A stretch of DNA of 64,000 nucleotides, from assembly GCA_031277615.1 (NCBI GenBank), contig JAITMC010000019.1:1-64000 (forward strand), read 5' to 3'. Within the stretch, counting starts at the first letter, position 1, and every line of letters begins with the position of its first letter. The notes under the pieces were generated by a model that saw only the letters and a list, made by a program, of their open reading frames with translations, searched no databases and was not told where the DNA came from. The translations under genes were made by a program, and so were the position numbers. The DNA is from Chryseobacterium sp. Lineage in GTDB: Bacteria > Bacteroidota > Bacteroidia > Flavobacteriales > Weeksellaceae. This document shows positions 1 to 8,494 of the stretch, in pieces.

Positions 1-2709
1 GGATTCGGACAGAAAAAAGCGGTTACAGAAATTACAGGTTCTACCTCTACTATGAAGGCAAAGGCTATCGAAGATATTCCTGTTGCATCAGTAGATAAAA
101 TGTTACAAGGTAGAGTAACCGGTGTTCAGACAGGTTCATCTTCCGGACAGCCAGGAGGTTTTGCCTCTGTAAGAGTAAGAGGGGTTGCTTCCATTAATGG
201 TGGGGTATCTCCTATTTACATTGTAGACGGGGTTAGAGTTACTTCAGGAGACTTGTCAGGAAACAGTGTTACTGCGAACATCCTTGCCAACATGAACCCT
301 GATGATATCGAGACTCTTACAGTTCTTAAAGATGCGGTTTCTACTGCAGTATATGGAGCGGATGCAGGTGCCGGTGTTATCATCATTACCACAAAATCAG
401 GTAAGAAAGGAAAACCAAGATTCAATGTTAGCTTTAATCACGGGGTAAGTGACAGAGCTGTTGAAGGACACAGAGGTCTTAGCGCATCAGATTATCAGAA
501 TCTTGTTGCTAATCAATTGTTGAACAGACTTCCTTCTTTAGGAACTGTTGATGCAGCAATTAATTACATAAAAGCTAATAACCCAGGGGGAATTGCTCCT
601 ATTTATACTTTAGGTGGAGATACAGACTGGAGAAAGGAAATTTCTCATACAGGTGGTGCTTATGTTCAGGGAGCTGACGTAAGTATGTCCGGTGGAAATG
701 ACCAGATCTCTTACTATAACTCAATCAACTACTTTGATCAGAACAGTATCATCAAGAATTCTTATTTCAACAGATTAACGTTCACCAATAAAGTAGATGT
801 AAAGGCAACGGATAAATTCAGATTCGGGACCAACTTACAGTTCTCTTACAGTAAGATCAGTACACTTGCCAACGGAGGAGGTTTTGCTAACCCAATCTTA
901 AGTGAGTACTTCTTAAGACCAACAGATCCTGTTCGTAATGCAGATGGTACGTATTACTGGGGGCAGGGAGGTAGAATGTCTAACGGATTATTCAACACTC
1001 CTGCCTTATTGGATAACAATACACAGGTTGGAAAAACAGCAAGGATTTTCGGTAATTTATATGCTGAATATGACATCATTAAAAACTTAAAATACAGATT
1101 TGTTTTTGCTCCTGAATATATCAACCTTGAAGAGGATGAATACAGAAGCCCGATCCATGGTGACGGAACAAACTATGGTGGATTAATGATTTCCGGAGCA
1201 AGAAGATATTTCAACTTTAACGTTCAGAACGTTTTAAGCTATAACTTCAGACTGGCAGATAAACATAATTTCGATTTCTCTGCAATCCAGGAAGCTTATA
1301 AGTCTGACTTCAGAGATCTTTCTGCATCAGCATCAGCTGTAGGAGCTTTAAGTCTTAGAACCATTACCAACTTTGTGAAAATGCAGTCTATTGCAGGAAC
1401 AAGAGTTGAAACCAGCAGATATGGATATGCTGCTACAGGTCACTACGACTATGATAAATTGGTTTTATTGGATCTGTCTTATAGAAGAGACGTATTATCA
1501 CGTTTTACACCAGGACAGAAAGGAGGTAACTTCTGGTCTGCCGGTTTAGGTGTTGATCTTGCAAGATTGGATTTCGTGAAAAATGTAGACGCGATCTCTA
1601 CCTTGAAGTTCAGAGCTTCTTATGGTAAAGTAGGTAACCAGATTTCTGCCATTCCTTATGCGCTATATGCATATTCAACGAATTATGATGATGTGGCTGC
1701 TGCTACTTATTCAGGAATCTATAACCCTAACCTTAGATGGGAAACGATCAAGCCTTTCAACGTAGGATTTGATTTCGGATTCTTCAAAAACAGGTTAACC
1801 GTTTCTGCTGATTACTATAACAAAAAAACAGAAGATCTGATCTATAACATTCCATTATCATCCGCTCAGGGTCTTGCCAGTTATGTAGACAATATCGGAG
1901 ACATGGTTAACAGAGGTTTCGAATTTGCGGTAAATGCTGATATCTTCAAAGGAGGTAGAGATCAGTTCAATTTGTCAATCTCAGCTAATATGAGTACCCT
2001 TCATAATGAAATTACTTCATTATACGGTGGAGATGTGAACACAGGTTTACAGACCATCAGAGTAGGAGAAGGGGCCAGAACATGGTATCTTAGAAAATGG
2101 GCTGGTGTAGATGCTGCAAACGGAGATCCACTATGGTATATTAACGGAGTTGACGGAGAAACTACCAATGACTACAACAAAGCTAAACAAGCGGTTCAGG
2201 GAAGCTTCCTAAGTAAAATATTTGGTGGTGGTAACATCAGTATGTCTTACAAAGGAATCGGATTGGATGCACAGGTTACCTATGGATTCGGAGGTAAGAT
2301 CTACGATAACTGGGCTAACTATACAATGAGTGATGGTCAGTATACAGCGAACTATGCTGGATACGCAGATCAGATGGATTACTGGAGCCCAAGCAACCCG
2401 AATGCTGCGAATCCAAAGCCAATCTTCGGTTTAGGAAACAAGCGTGCTAACCAGGCTTCTACAAGATTCCTATATGACAGTGACTATTTAAGACTAAGCA
2501 ATGCCAGACTTTCATACTCATTCACAAGAGAATTCCTAAACGGTTCAGGTCTTAACTCAGTTCAGATCTTTGTAATGGGTACCAACATGTGGACGCATAC
2601 ATTCGATAAGAGATTAAAGTTAGATCCGGAAATTAACTTAGATGGTACATCTGACCTGAATTTACCAATTATGAGAACATACAGTATCGGTGTTAATATT
2701 GGTTTTTAA
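1..2709 (+). CDS. SusC/RagA-family TonB-linked outer-membrane receptor, 5' end missing
   Basis: The reading frame is open from base 1, so the gene starts upstream of the window and only its last 902 codons are visible. The first residues (GFGQKKAVTEITGS) are the typical SusC motif just after the TonB box. A plug follows at about visible residues 20-145, with QGRVTGVQ, YIVDGVRV and ITTKSGKKGK, then a long beta-barrel ending in an aromatic residue (GVNIGF). SusC proteins form the gated outer-membrane channel under a SusD lid and are powered by TonB. The SusD partner begins 20 bases downstream. The substrate cannot be read from the sequence; no glycan-degrading genes are nearby, so a peptide or other substrate is as likely as a glycan. 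Confidence 0.93.
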   Translation, partial: GFGQKKAVTEITGSTSTMKAKAIEDIPVASVDKMLQGRVTGVQTGSSSGQPGGFASVRVRGVASINGGVSPIYIVDGVRVTSGDLSGNSVTANILANMNPDDIETLTVLKDAVSTAVYGADAGAGVIIITTKSGKKGKPRFNVSFNHGVSDRAVEGHRGLSASDYQNLVANQLLNRLPSLGTVDAAINYIKANNPGGIAPIYTLGGDTDWRKEISHTGGAYVQGADVSMSGGNDQISYYNSINYFDQNSIIKNSYFNRLTFTNKVDVKATDKFRFGTNLQFSYSKISTLANGGGFANPILSEYFLRPTDPVRNADGTYYWGQGGRMSNGLFNTPALLDNNTQVGKTARIFGNLYAEYDIIKNLKYRFVFAPEYINLEEDEYRSPIHGDGTNYGGLMISGARRYFNFNVQNVLSYNFRLADKHNFDFSAIQEAYKSDFRDLSASASAVGALSLRTITNFVKMQSIAGTRVETSRYGYAATGHYDYDKLVLLDLSYRRDVLSRFTPGQKGGNFWSAGLGVDLARLDFVKNVDAISTLKFRASYGKVGNQISAIPYALYAYSTNYDDVAAATYSGIYNPNLRWETIKPFNVGFDFGFFKNRLTVSADYYNKKTEDLIYNIPLSSAQGLASYVDNIGDMVNRGFEFAVNADIFKGGRDQFNLSISANMSTLHNEITSLYGGDVNTGLQTIRVGEGARTWYLRKWAGVDAANGDPLWYINGVDGETTNDYNKAKQAVQGSFLSKIFGGGNISMSYKGIGLDAQVTYGFGGKIYDNWANYTMSDGQYTANYAGYADQMDYWSPSNPNAANPKPIFGLGNKRANQASTRFLYDSDYLRLSNARLSYSFTREFLNGSGLNSVQIFVMGTNMWTHTFDKRLKLDPEINLDGTSDLNLPIMRTYSIGVNIGF

Positions 2710-2729
2710 TTAAAAAATAAAAAGATATT

Positions 2730-4124
2730 ATGAAAATAAATTTTCTAAAAGCTGCTGTCGTAGCAGTCGGAGTATCAATGACTACGGTTTCTTGTAGCAA
2801 TGATTTCGTAGAAACAAAATTTTACCAGGATGTAGAGCAGGCTCCTTTAACAAGCCTTAATGAAGTGGAATCTTTTGCAAGAGGGATGTATACTTCAATG
2901 AGAGCTCCTGCTTATTACGGTAGAGATTATGGATTGTTTGCTGAAGTAAGATCAGATGAGATGTACAGTACAGGAGCGGCAGGATATTATAATACAGTAA
3001 GTAATTATACCATGACTTCTGCTGATGCTTACTCAAGAGATACATACAGACAGATCTATACCGCAGTTGCTAAAGCTAACATCCTTATTGGTACCGATGT
3101 AAACGGTATCAAAGGAACAGATCCTGAGAAAACAGGTGTTAAATACCACATCGGTCAGGCATATGCCATGAGAGCGCTTTTCTTCTTTGACCTTTTAAAG
3201 CTTTACGGACAGAAATATACAGGAGGAACATTAGGTATTGTAACGCCGTTAAAATATGATCCGAAAGCGATGCAGGCAAGAGGAACTATCGCACAGAATG
3301 AAGCTCAGATTGAAGCTGACTTCAATACAGGTCTTGCTATGATGATTGCCAATGCAAGTGGAACCGGTGTTGACGATAACTCAAAAGTAGATATCACAAT
3401 TAACGGAGTAAAAGCTTTAATGAGCAGATATTATCTGTACAAGAAAGATTACGCTAAAGTAAGAACGCTTGTTAATGAGATTGTAGGTTCCGGAAAGTTC
3501 CAGGTGATGCCTGAGCCATCATATGTAGGATCATGGAAATCAACAAAACAGAACAACAGTATCTTTGAATTGGCAGTAGGTGTTGCCGGATCAAACAGTA
3601 CAGATTCTTGGGGATATATCCTTAACTATGACGGATATTACAATACCGTAATGCGTGATGAACTATATGCTGAGTATGATCCGAATGATGTGAGAATCAG
3701 TGACGACATGATCGTTATTGATGGTGAGGTTTACCTTAATGGTAAATATCCTAATCTTGAAGGAACTGATAACATTAAGATCACCAGATACGAGGAAGTT
3801 ATTTTCAACGGTATAGAAGCTGAGCTTAATGGCGGAAGTGCTGCTAAAGCATTAGATTACTATAAAATGATTGTTTCTAACAGATTTAAAGCTGATGATT
3901 ATGTTGAGCCTACATCTATTGATATGGCCACATTTAAAGTGGAAAAAGCAAAAGAATTAGTAGGAGAAGGTCTTAGACTTTGGGATTTACTAAGATGGGG
4001 AGATCCGGTACCTAGACCTGCTGGGGCTAGTACAAATCCACTTCTTACGGCGTTCCCTATTCCTAGAGTAGAAACGGACATTTCAGGAACTCTTGTAACA
4101 TCTAACCCTGGTTATGATAACTAA
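2730..4124 (+). CDS. SusD/RagB-family nutrient-binding outer-membrane lipoprotein
   Basis: This 464-residue protein has a lipoprotein signal peptide with the lipobox ending at Cys22 (TTVSCSND). SusD features include TPR-like helices with LRALFFFDLLKLYG-type sequence near residues 145-160 and the C-terminal signature GLRLWDLLRWGDPVPR around residues 410-425. It should sit on the cell surface as the hinged lid over the SusC barrel encoded just upstream and help capture the substrate. The 20-base gap and same strand indicate one operon, closed by the hairpin at 4140-4170. The ligand is unknown. Confidence 0.92.
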   Translation: MKINFLKAAVVAVGVSMTTVSCSNDFVETKFYQDVEQAPLTSLNEVESFARGMYTSMRAPAYYGRDYGLFAEVRSDEMYSTGAAGYYNTVSNYTMTSADAYSRDTYRQIYTAVAKANILIGTDVNGIKGTDPEKTGVKYHIGQAYAMRALFFFDLLKLYGQKYTGGTLGIVTPLKYDPKAMQARGTIAQNEAQIEADFNTGLAMMIANASGTGVDDNSKVDITINGVKALMSRYYLYKKDYAKVRTLVNEIVGSGKFQVMPEPSYVGSWKSTKQNNSIFELAVGVAGSNSTDSWGYILNYDGYYNTVMRDELYAEYDPNDVRISDDMIVIDGEVYLNGKYPNLEGTDNIKITRYEEVIFNGIEAELNGGSAAKALDYYKMIVSNRFKADDYVEPTSIDMATFKVEKAKELVGEGLRLWDLLRWGDPVPRPAGASTNPLLTAFPIPRVETDISGTLVTSNPGYDN

Positions 4125-4139
4125 GTAAAAAATTAACAT

Positions 4140-4170
4140 AAAAAAAGCCTGTATTTTACAGGCTTTTTTT
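4140..4170 (+). terminator. Rho-independent terminator after the first SusC/SusD pair
   Basis: The stem AAGCCTGTA pairs with TACAGGCTT around a TTT loop, flanked by an A-run before and a T-run after. It therefore could end transcription in either direction. It lies 16 bases after the SusD stop. Confidence 0.85.
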
Positions 4171-4198
4171 ATCTTACATCTAAAAAAAAGAACTAATT

Positions 4199-4888
4199 AT
4201 GAATAAATTCAACATGACTCTGTTATTGGTAGGATTTAGTTTACTTTCTTTCGCTCAGATTGCTAACAAAAGCGGAAGTGTCGGTACCAATAATGTTCAG
4301 AGACTCCCTTTCGAAGAAAGAAAAATATCAGGAGATACTGAAGCAAGAGACGGAAGCCCTTATACAGATGGTGATACCTTCAAAAAAGTAAGCATTTCCG
4401 GATATTCTGCTAACGTCCCGGATCTTCGTTATAATGCATTCAGTGATGAAATGGAATTCCGTAACGGAAAGGATATCTACTCTGCCAATAAAGAAAACGG
4501 ACAAATCATCAAGTTTAGTGATGGTAAAGTATATGAATGTCTGAATTATAATTTCGAAGGAAAAGATAAGTCAGGATACCTTGTACAGTTGGTCAACAAT
4601 CCTGAAAAGTATTCTTTATATAAAAGAGAAAAAGTAGAACTCTTAAAAGGAGAAAAAAGTCCTAACGGAATTACAAAAGACAGGAATGATTATTATGCCA
4701 AAGAAAAAGATGCCTACATTATCCGTAAAAACGGAGCATTTACAAGAATGGCCAAAAACAAAAAAGAACTTTTAAATGATTTCCCGGTGAAATCAGACGA
4801 AGTGGAAAAATTCATCAAAGAAAAACAGATCAATTTTAAATCAGATGCAGATTTAATTAAACTGGTAACTTATATGAATACATTGTAG
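4199..4888 (+). CDS. Secreted protein of unknown function, 229 residues
   Basis: I do not recognise a named domain. The N-terminus is a signal peptide ending near residue 19 (LLSFAQ). The mature protein is rich in Lys, Asn, Tyr and charged residues and has no Cys pair or catalytic motif that I can point to. Around residues 145-170 it has a DRNDYYAKEKDAYIIRKNG segment, and it ends with a short Lys-rich helical tail (EKFIKEKQINFKSDADLIKL). Proteins with this general layout are common in flavobacteria as exported or periplasmic unknowns. It stands alone, between the SusD terminator and the promoter of the porin gene. No -7 box fits upstream. Confidence 0.75.
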   Translation: MNKFNMTLLLVGFSLLSFAQIANKSGSVGTNNVQRLPFEERKISGDTEARDGSPYTDGDTFKKVSISGYSANVPDLRYNAFSDEMEFRNGKDIYSANKENGQIIKFSDGKVYECLNYNFEGKDKSGYLVQLVNNPEKYSLYKREKVELLKGEKSPNGITKDRNDYYAKEKDAYIIRKNGAFTRMAKNKKELLNDFPVKSDEVEKFIKEKQINFKSDADLIKLVTYMNTL

Positions 4889-4897
4889 CAGATTTTA

Positions 4898-4905
4898 TAT
4901 TTTTG
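4898..4905 (+). promoter_or_regulatory. Probable -7 promoter box of the porin gene
   Basis: TATTTTTG matches the Bacteroidota -7 consensus TAnnTTTG. It lies in the 33-base gap between the preceding stop and the ATG at 4922, which gives a very short leader. No clear -33 TTG sits at the usual distance. Confidence 0.55.
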
Positions 4906-4921
4906 TAGCTTAAATGTTACA

Positions 4922-6856
4922 ATGAGATATTTTTTTATCATAATCTTCATATGCTTTAATGTTAAAGCTCAGATAGTCAAAGACTCCGGTAGAACCGTTA
5001 AAAAACAGGAAGACACCCTGGTCATCGATTCCGGGAAAAAAGATTCCCTGAAAATTTTTAAGCCTACTATTAATGATTATCTGTATCAGACCCAGTTTTC
5101 GGAAAAGAAAACGTTTGATACGGTGATGACTTTTGATAAGACACATATCTTTTCACAATACAACAATAGAGACAATTTTGGGCGGGCACAGGTCGCTAAT
5201 ATAGGAGCCGGATTCAATCCGCTGGTATATGAAGTGAATGCCGAACAGAATCTGTCTCTATTGCCTTCTAATAAGTCTTACGTTATTCTGGGGGCGAATG
5301 ATATTAAATATTATGACGTAAAAACCCCTACGGCATCTTTTATCTACCATACGGCCATGAAAAACGGTGCCGCCCTTAATTCTACCTATACCCAGAATAT
5401 CGGGAAAAGATTCAATTTTGCCGTGGAATATATGGGGCTCCGGTCACAGGGCTTTTACAGAAACTCGCTGGCAGCCAATAACAATACTATTTTCTCCGGA
5501 CATTATGTTTCCAAAAGCGGAAACTATGAATTATTTGCCCATTACCTGCACCAGAATGTAAACAATCAGGAGAGTGGCGGGATTGTAGACGATGCGAAAT
5601 TCCAGAACGGAGACAGCAATTACAAAAACAGGCAGAATGCACAGGTAAATCTGGCATCATCCAGCTCACAGTTCTCCTACAGGAGATATTACCTGAGTCA
5701 TCAGTTCACGCCTTTTAATGCAGAAAAATTTCCTTTCAGTATACGGCATACTTTATCTCACCAGGGAAATAAATACTACTATAACCAGGGACAGTTAGAG
5801 CAATATTGGTATACAGATGCACTTACGGATCTGGTCAGTGGGTTCCCTTTGACTACCAAAAAATATTCGGATAACTTCAGCAATACGGTAAGCCTTGTTT
5901 TCAATAATGATAAATTCAAGCTTGATGCCGGAGTACGCTATCAGATGCTGAAATTCGGAATCAGGGATCTTGTCACAGTAGACGGAAACGCTTTTCCCGG
6001 AGAACTCAAAGAAAACCGGATCGGAGCCGTTGGAAACCTTCAGGTAAAGCTTTGGGACAAAATTCAGCTGAAATCATTTCTGGAATTTTCAAACGGAAGC
6101 CAGTTCGGAAGTTATCTGAGAACGACTAACAATCTTAAATTTGAACCGGTAAAAGATTACTTTGTGAATGCGAAAGTAAACTTCCAGAGTGCTTACCCTT
6201 CCTTCAATTACCTGCTGAATACTTCTGTGTATAACAGATTCAACTATTATCTTGAGAACGCGAAAAACCAATCCGTGACAGAGATCGGAGGAAGCGTTAA
6301 CCTGAAATGGTTCAAAACCGAAATTTTCGCCAACTATTTCAGAATAGATAACTATACCTATTTCGACAGCAATGCCAATCCGAAGCAGAGTGAAAGCTCC
6401 GTAAACATTTCCCAGATCGGAGGAGACGCCACCTTCAGCTTTGGTAAATTCCACCTGAATACAAGACTGCATTTCCAGAATGCACTTACCAATAAAGAAC
6501 TCCTTCCAATGCCTGGTTTTATCGGAAGAGCCAATTTCTTCTTCCAGACCCATGCATTCAAAAAAGCAGCTGAAATTCAGGCAGGATTAAAGGTTTACTA
6601 TTTCTCCAAATTTGCATCAAGAGATTATTTCCCGATCCTTAACGAATATATCCTTCCCAATGCCAACGCATTCTCCATCGGAGGGCAGCCTATTGCCGAT
6701 CTTTACATCAATATGAAAGTGAAGAAAATGTTCTTCTTCATCGAAGGACAGCAGATAGGAACAGTCATTTCAAGCAATAAAGCCTATGCATTTCCACATT
6801 ATCCGGTTTACGACTTCAGACTGAACATTGGAATTGTGTGGTATTTGTTCAACTAA
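4922..6856 (+). CDS. Putative outer-membrane porin, Porin_10-like
   Basis: The 644-residue protein has a signal peptide (ICFNVKAQ, cleavage near residue 16). An early region contains the family-like stretch DKTHIFSQYNNRDNFGRAQ followed by NIGAGFNPLVYE. After that come alternating amphipathic beta-strands rich in Tyr, Phe and Asn to the C-terminus, which ends FRLNIGIVWYLFN. This is the pattern of the large Bacteroidota putative porin family. It probably forms a passive channel in the outer membrane; no substrate can be read. There is no TonB box or plug. The bshC frame follows 13 bases after the stop, so the two are probably co-transcribed. Confidence 0.8.
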   Translation: MRYFFIIIFICFNVKAQIVKDSGRTVKKQEDTLVIDSGKKDSLKIFKPTINDYLYQTQFSEKKTFDTVMTFDKTHIFSQYNNRDNFGRAQVANIGAGFNPLVYEVNAEQNLSLLPSNKSYVILGANDIKYYDVKTPTASFIYHTAMKNGAALNSTYTQNIGKRFNFAVEYMGLRSQGFYRNSLAANNNTIFSGHYVSKSGNYELFAHYLHQNVNNQESGGIVDDAKFQNGDSNYKNRQNAQVNLASSSSQFSYRRYYLSHQFTPFNAEKFPFSIRHTLSHQGNKYYYNQGQLEQYWYTDALTDLVSGFPLTTKKYSDNFSNTVSLVFNNDKFKLDAGVRYQMLKFGIRDLVTVDGNAFPGELKENRIGAVGNLQVKLWDKIQLKSFLEFSNGSQFGSYLRTTNNLKFEPVKDYFVNAKVNFQSAYPSFNYLLNTSVYNRFNYYLENAKNQSVTEIGGSVNLKWFKTEIFANYFRIDNYTYFDSNANPKQSESSVNISQIGGDATFSFGKFHLNTRLHFQNALTNKELLPMPGFIGRANFFFQTHAFKKAAEIQAGLKVYYFSKFASRDYFPILNEYILPNANAFSIGGQPIADLYINMKVKKMFFFIEGQQIGTVISSNKAYAFPHYPVYDFRLNIGIVWYLFN

Positions 6857-6869
6857 AAGCAAAAACAAG

Positions 6870-8456
6870 TTGAAAACAATCAATAAAATATCATTTAACG
6901 ATATAGAAAGCATCCCTCAGCTGGTGAAAGACTTTCTGAACCAAAAAATTGAGGGATTTGAAGAAAATACCTTTTCTCTGGAACATTTCAGGAAACAGAT
7001 CCATCTTAAAAAAGACGCCTTTACCCAAAGCCAGCGGGAAACACTATCCGGTACGCTTGCGAGGCAGATGGAAGAACTGAAACTTTCCTCCGGACAAAAA
7101 GAGAATCTGGAAAAGCTGAAACTTCCCGATACCTTTACCATCACCACAGGACATCAGCTGAATCTCTTCTCAGGACCCGTTTTTTTTGTCTATAAAATTT
7201 TACAGACCATTAAAACCTGTACCTGGCTGAAAGAAAACTTCCCTGATTTCAACTTTGTGCCGGTGTACTGGATGGCATCGGAAGATCACGATTTTGCAGA
7301 GATCAATCATTTCAGGACAGAAAATAACTATTACGAGATCAATGAAAAATCAGGAGGCCCTGTAGGGAGAATAAAAATCAGTGATACCTTTTTCATTTCA
7401 GAATTTGAAAAAGAATTCAAAGACTCTGTGTTCGGAACTGAGCTGATCTTAATGCTGAAGGAAGCCTATAAAACAGATAATACCCTTACGCAGGCCATCA
7501 GAATCTTAGTCAACAGACTGTTTTCTGAATTTGGTTTATTGATCATGGATGGAGATGCCCGTGAACTTAAGGAGCAGGTTAAGGAGATCTTCAGGGATGA
7601 GCTGGAGAATTTCAGCCTGTATCAGCAGTCAAAAGAAAAAGTAGATTTCCTGACTGCCCGGTATGGAAAAGTACAGGTGAATCCAAGAGAGATCAATCTG
7701 TTCTACCTTTCAGAAACCAGAGACCGGATTGATTTTGACGGACAGAAATATAATATAGTGGATACCCCTATCAGCTTCACTAAAGAAGAGATTCTTAATG
7801 AGCTGGAAAAACATCCTGAAAAATTCAGCCCGAATGCCTTAATGCGTCCCGTCTATCAGGAAAAAGTCCTGCCTAATCTGGCTTATATCGGAGGAAATGC
7901 AGAGATCATGTACTGGCTGGAGCTTAAAGATTATTTCTCCAGGATCGGTATTCCGTTTCCCCTTCTGATTCCAAGGAACTCAATGCTTTTCCTTAAAGAA
8001 AAAACACTCGGTAAGATCTCAAAACTGAATCTTAAGATTGAAGATTTTTTCGGAAGCTTCACTGACGTAACCAATCAGAAAATTTTACAGGACAGCACCG
8101 TTCTGAAGCTGCTTGAAGAAAAAGAAGCCCTTCTGGAAAAAGGTTTCTCTGAACTGAAAGCCGTGGCAGAAACTACAGAGCGTTCCTTCGGAAATATGGT
8201 AAAAGCAGAAGAAGTGAGACAGCTGAAATCTTTTAAAAGAATGAAAAAAAGGCTTCTGCATGCCGAAAAAATAAAGCAGAACGAATTGCTGGAAAGGCTT
8301 GAAAACCTGTTTTTAGAAGTGCATCCGTCCAAGACCTGGCAGGAGAGAATATACAACTTCAGCGTATTCTTTTCAGATTACGGGTACGCATGGCTTGAAA
8401 ATTGTTTGGAAGAGATGGTGGTTCAAGAATCCAGATTAATAATTGTTGCCATTTAA
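6870..8456 (+). CDS. bshC: Bacillithiol biosynthesis cysteine-adding enzyme BshC
   Basis: BshC joins cysteine to glucosamine-malate in the last step of bacillithiol synthesis in the cytoplasm. The sequence carries family hallmarks: ITTGHQLNLFSGPVFFVYKI near residue 95 and VPVYWMASEDHDFAEI near residue 130, which is the nucleotidyltransferase-like core, and a C-terminal coiled-coil region (about residues 400-500). I chose TTG at 6870 (MKTINKISF, 528 residues). The longer frame, from TTG 6828, would start inside the porin gene and add a Cys-rich tail unlike the family. The gene follows the porin at 13 bases. Bacillithiol is the main low-molecular-weight thiol in many Bacteroidota. Confidence 0.92.
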   Translation: MKTINKISFNDIESIPQLVKDFLNQKIEGFEENTFSLEHFRKQIHLKKDAFTQSQRETLSGTLARQMEELKLSSGQKENLEKLKLPDTFTITTGHQLNLFSGPVFFVYKILQTIKTCTWLKENFPDFNFVPVYWMASEDHDFAEINHFRTENNYYEINEKSGGPVGRIKISDTFFISEFEKEFKDSVFGTELILMLKEAYKTDNTLTQAIRILVNRLFSEFGLLIMDGDARELKEQVKEIFRDELENFSLYQQSKEKVDFLTARYGKVQVNPREINLFYLSETRDRIDFDGQKYNIVDTPISFTKEEILNELEKHPEKFSPNALMRPVYQEKVLPNLAYIGGNAEIMYWLELKDYFSRIGIPFPLLIPRNSMLFLKEKTLGKISKLNLKIEDFFGSFTDVTNQKILQDSTVLKLLEEKEALLEKGFSELKAVAETTERSFGNMVKAEEVRQLKSFKRMKKRLLHAEKIKQNELLERLENLFLEVHPSKTWQERIYNFSVFFSDYGYAWLENCLEEMVVQESRLIIVAI

Positions 8457-8467
8457 TTTTAAAGAAG

Positions 8468-8475
8468 TATTTTTG
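8468..8475 (+). promoter_or_regulatory. Probable -7 promoter box of the LysM gene
   Basis: TATTTTTG fits TAnnTTTG, 12 bases after the bshC stop and 19 bases before the ATG at 8495. No convincing -33 TTG is visible, because that region is inside bshC. Confidence 0.5.
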
Positions 8476-8494
8476 TACATTATAATCATCGAAT

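Noticed and set aside
6828-6869. Upstream TTG start for bshC
   Set aside because: It would start inside the porin gene and add a Cys-rich tail not expected for BshC; TTG 6870 fits the family start.
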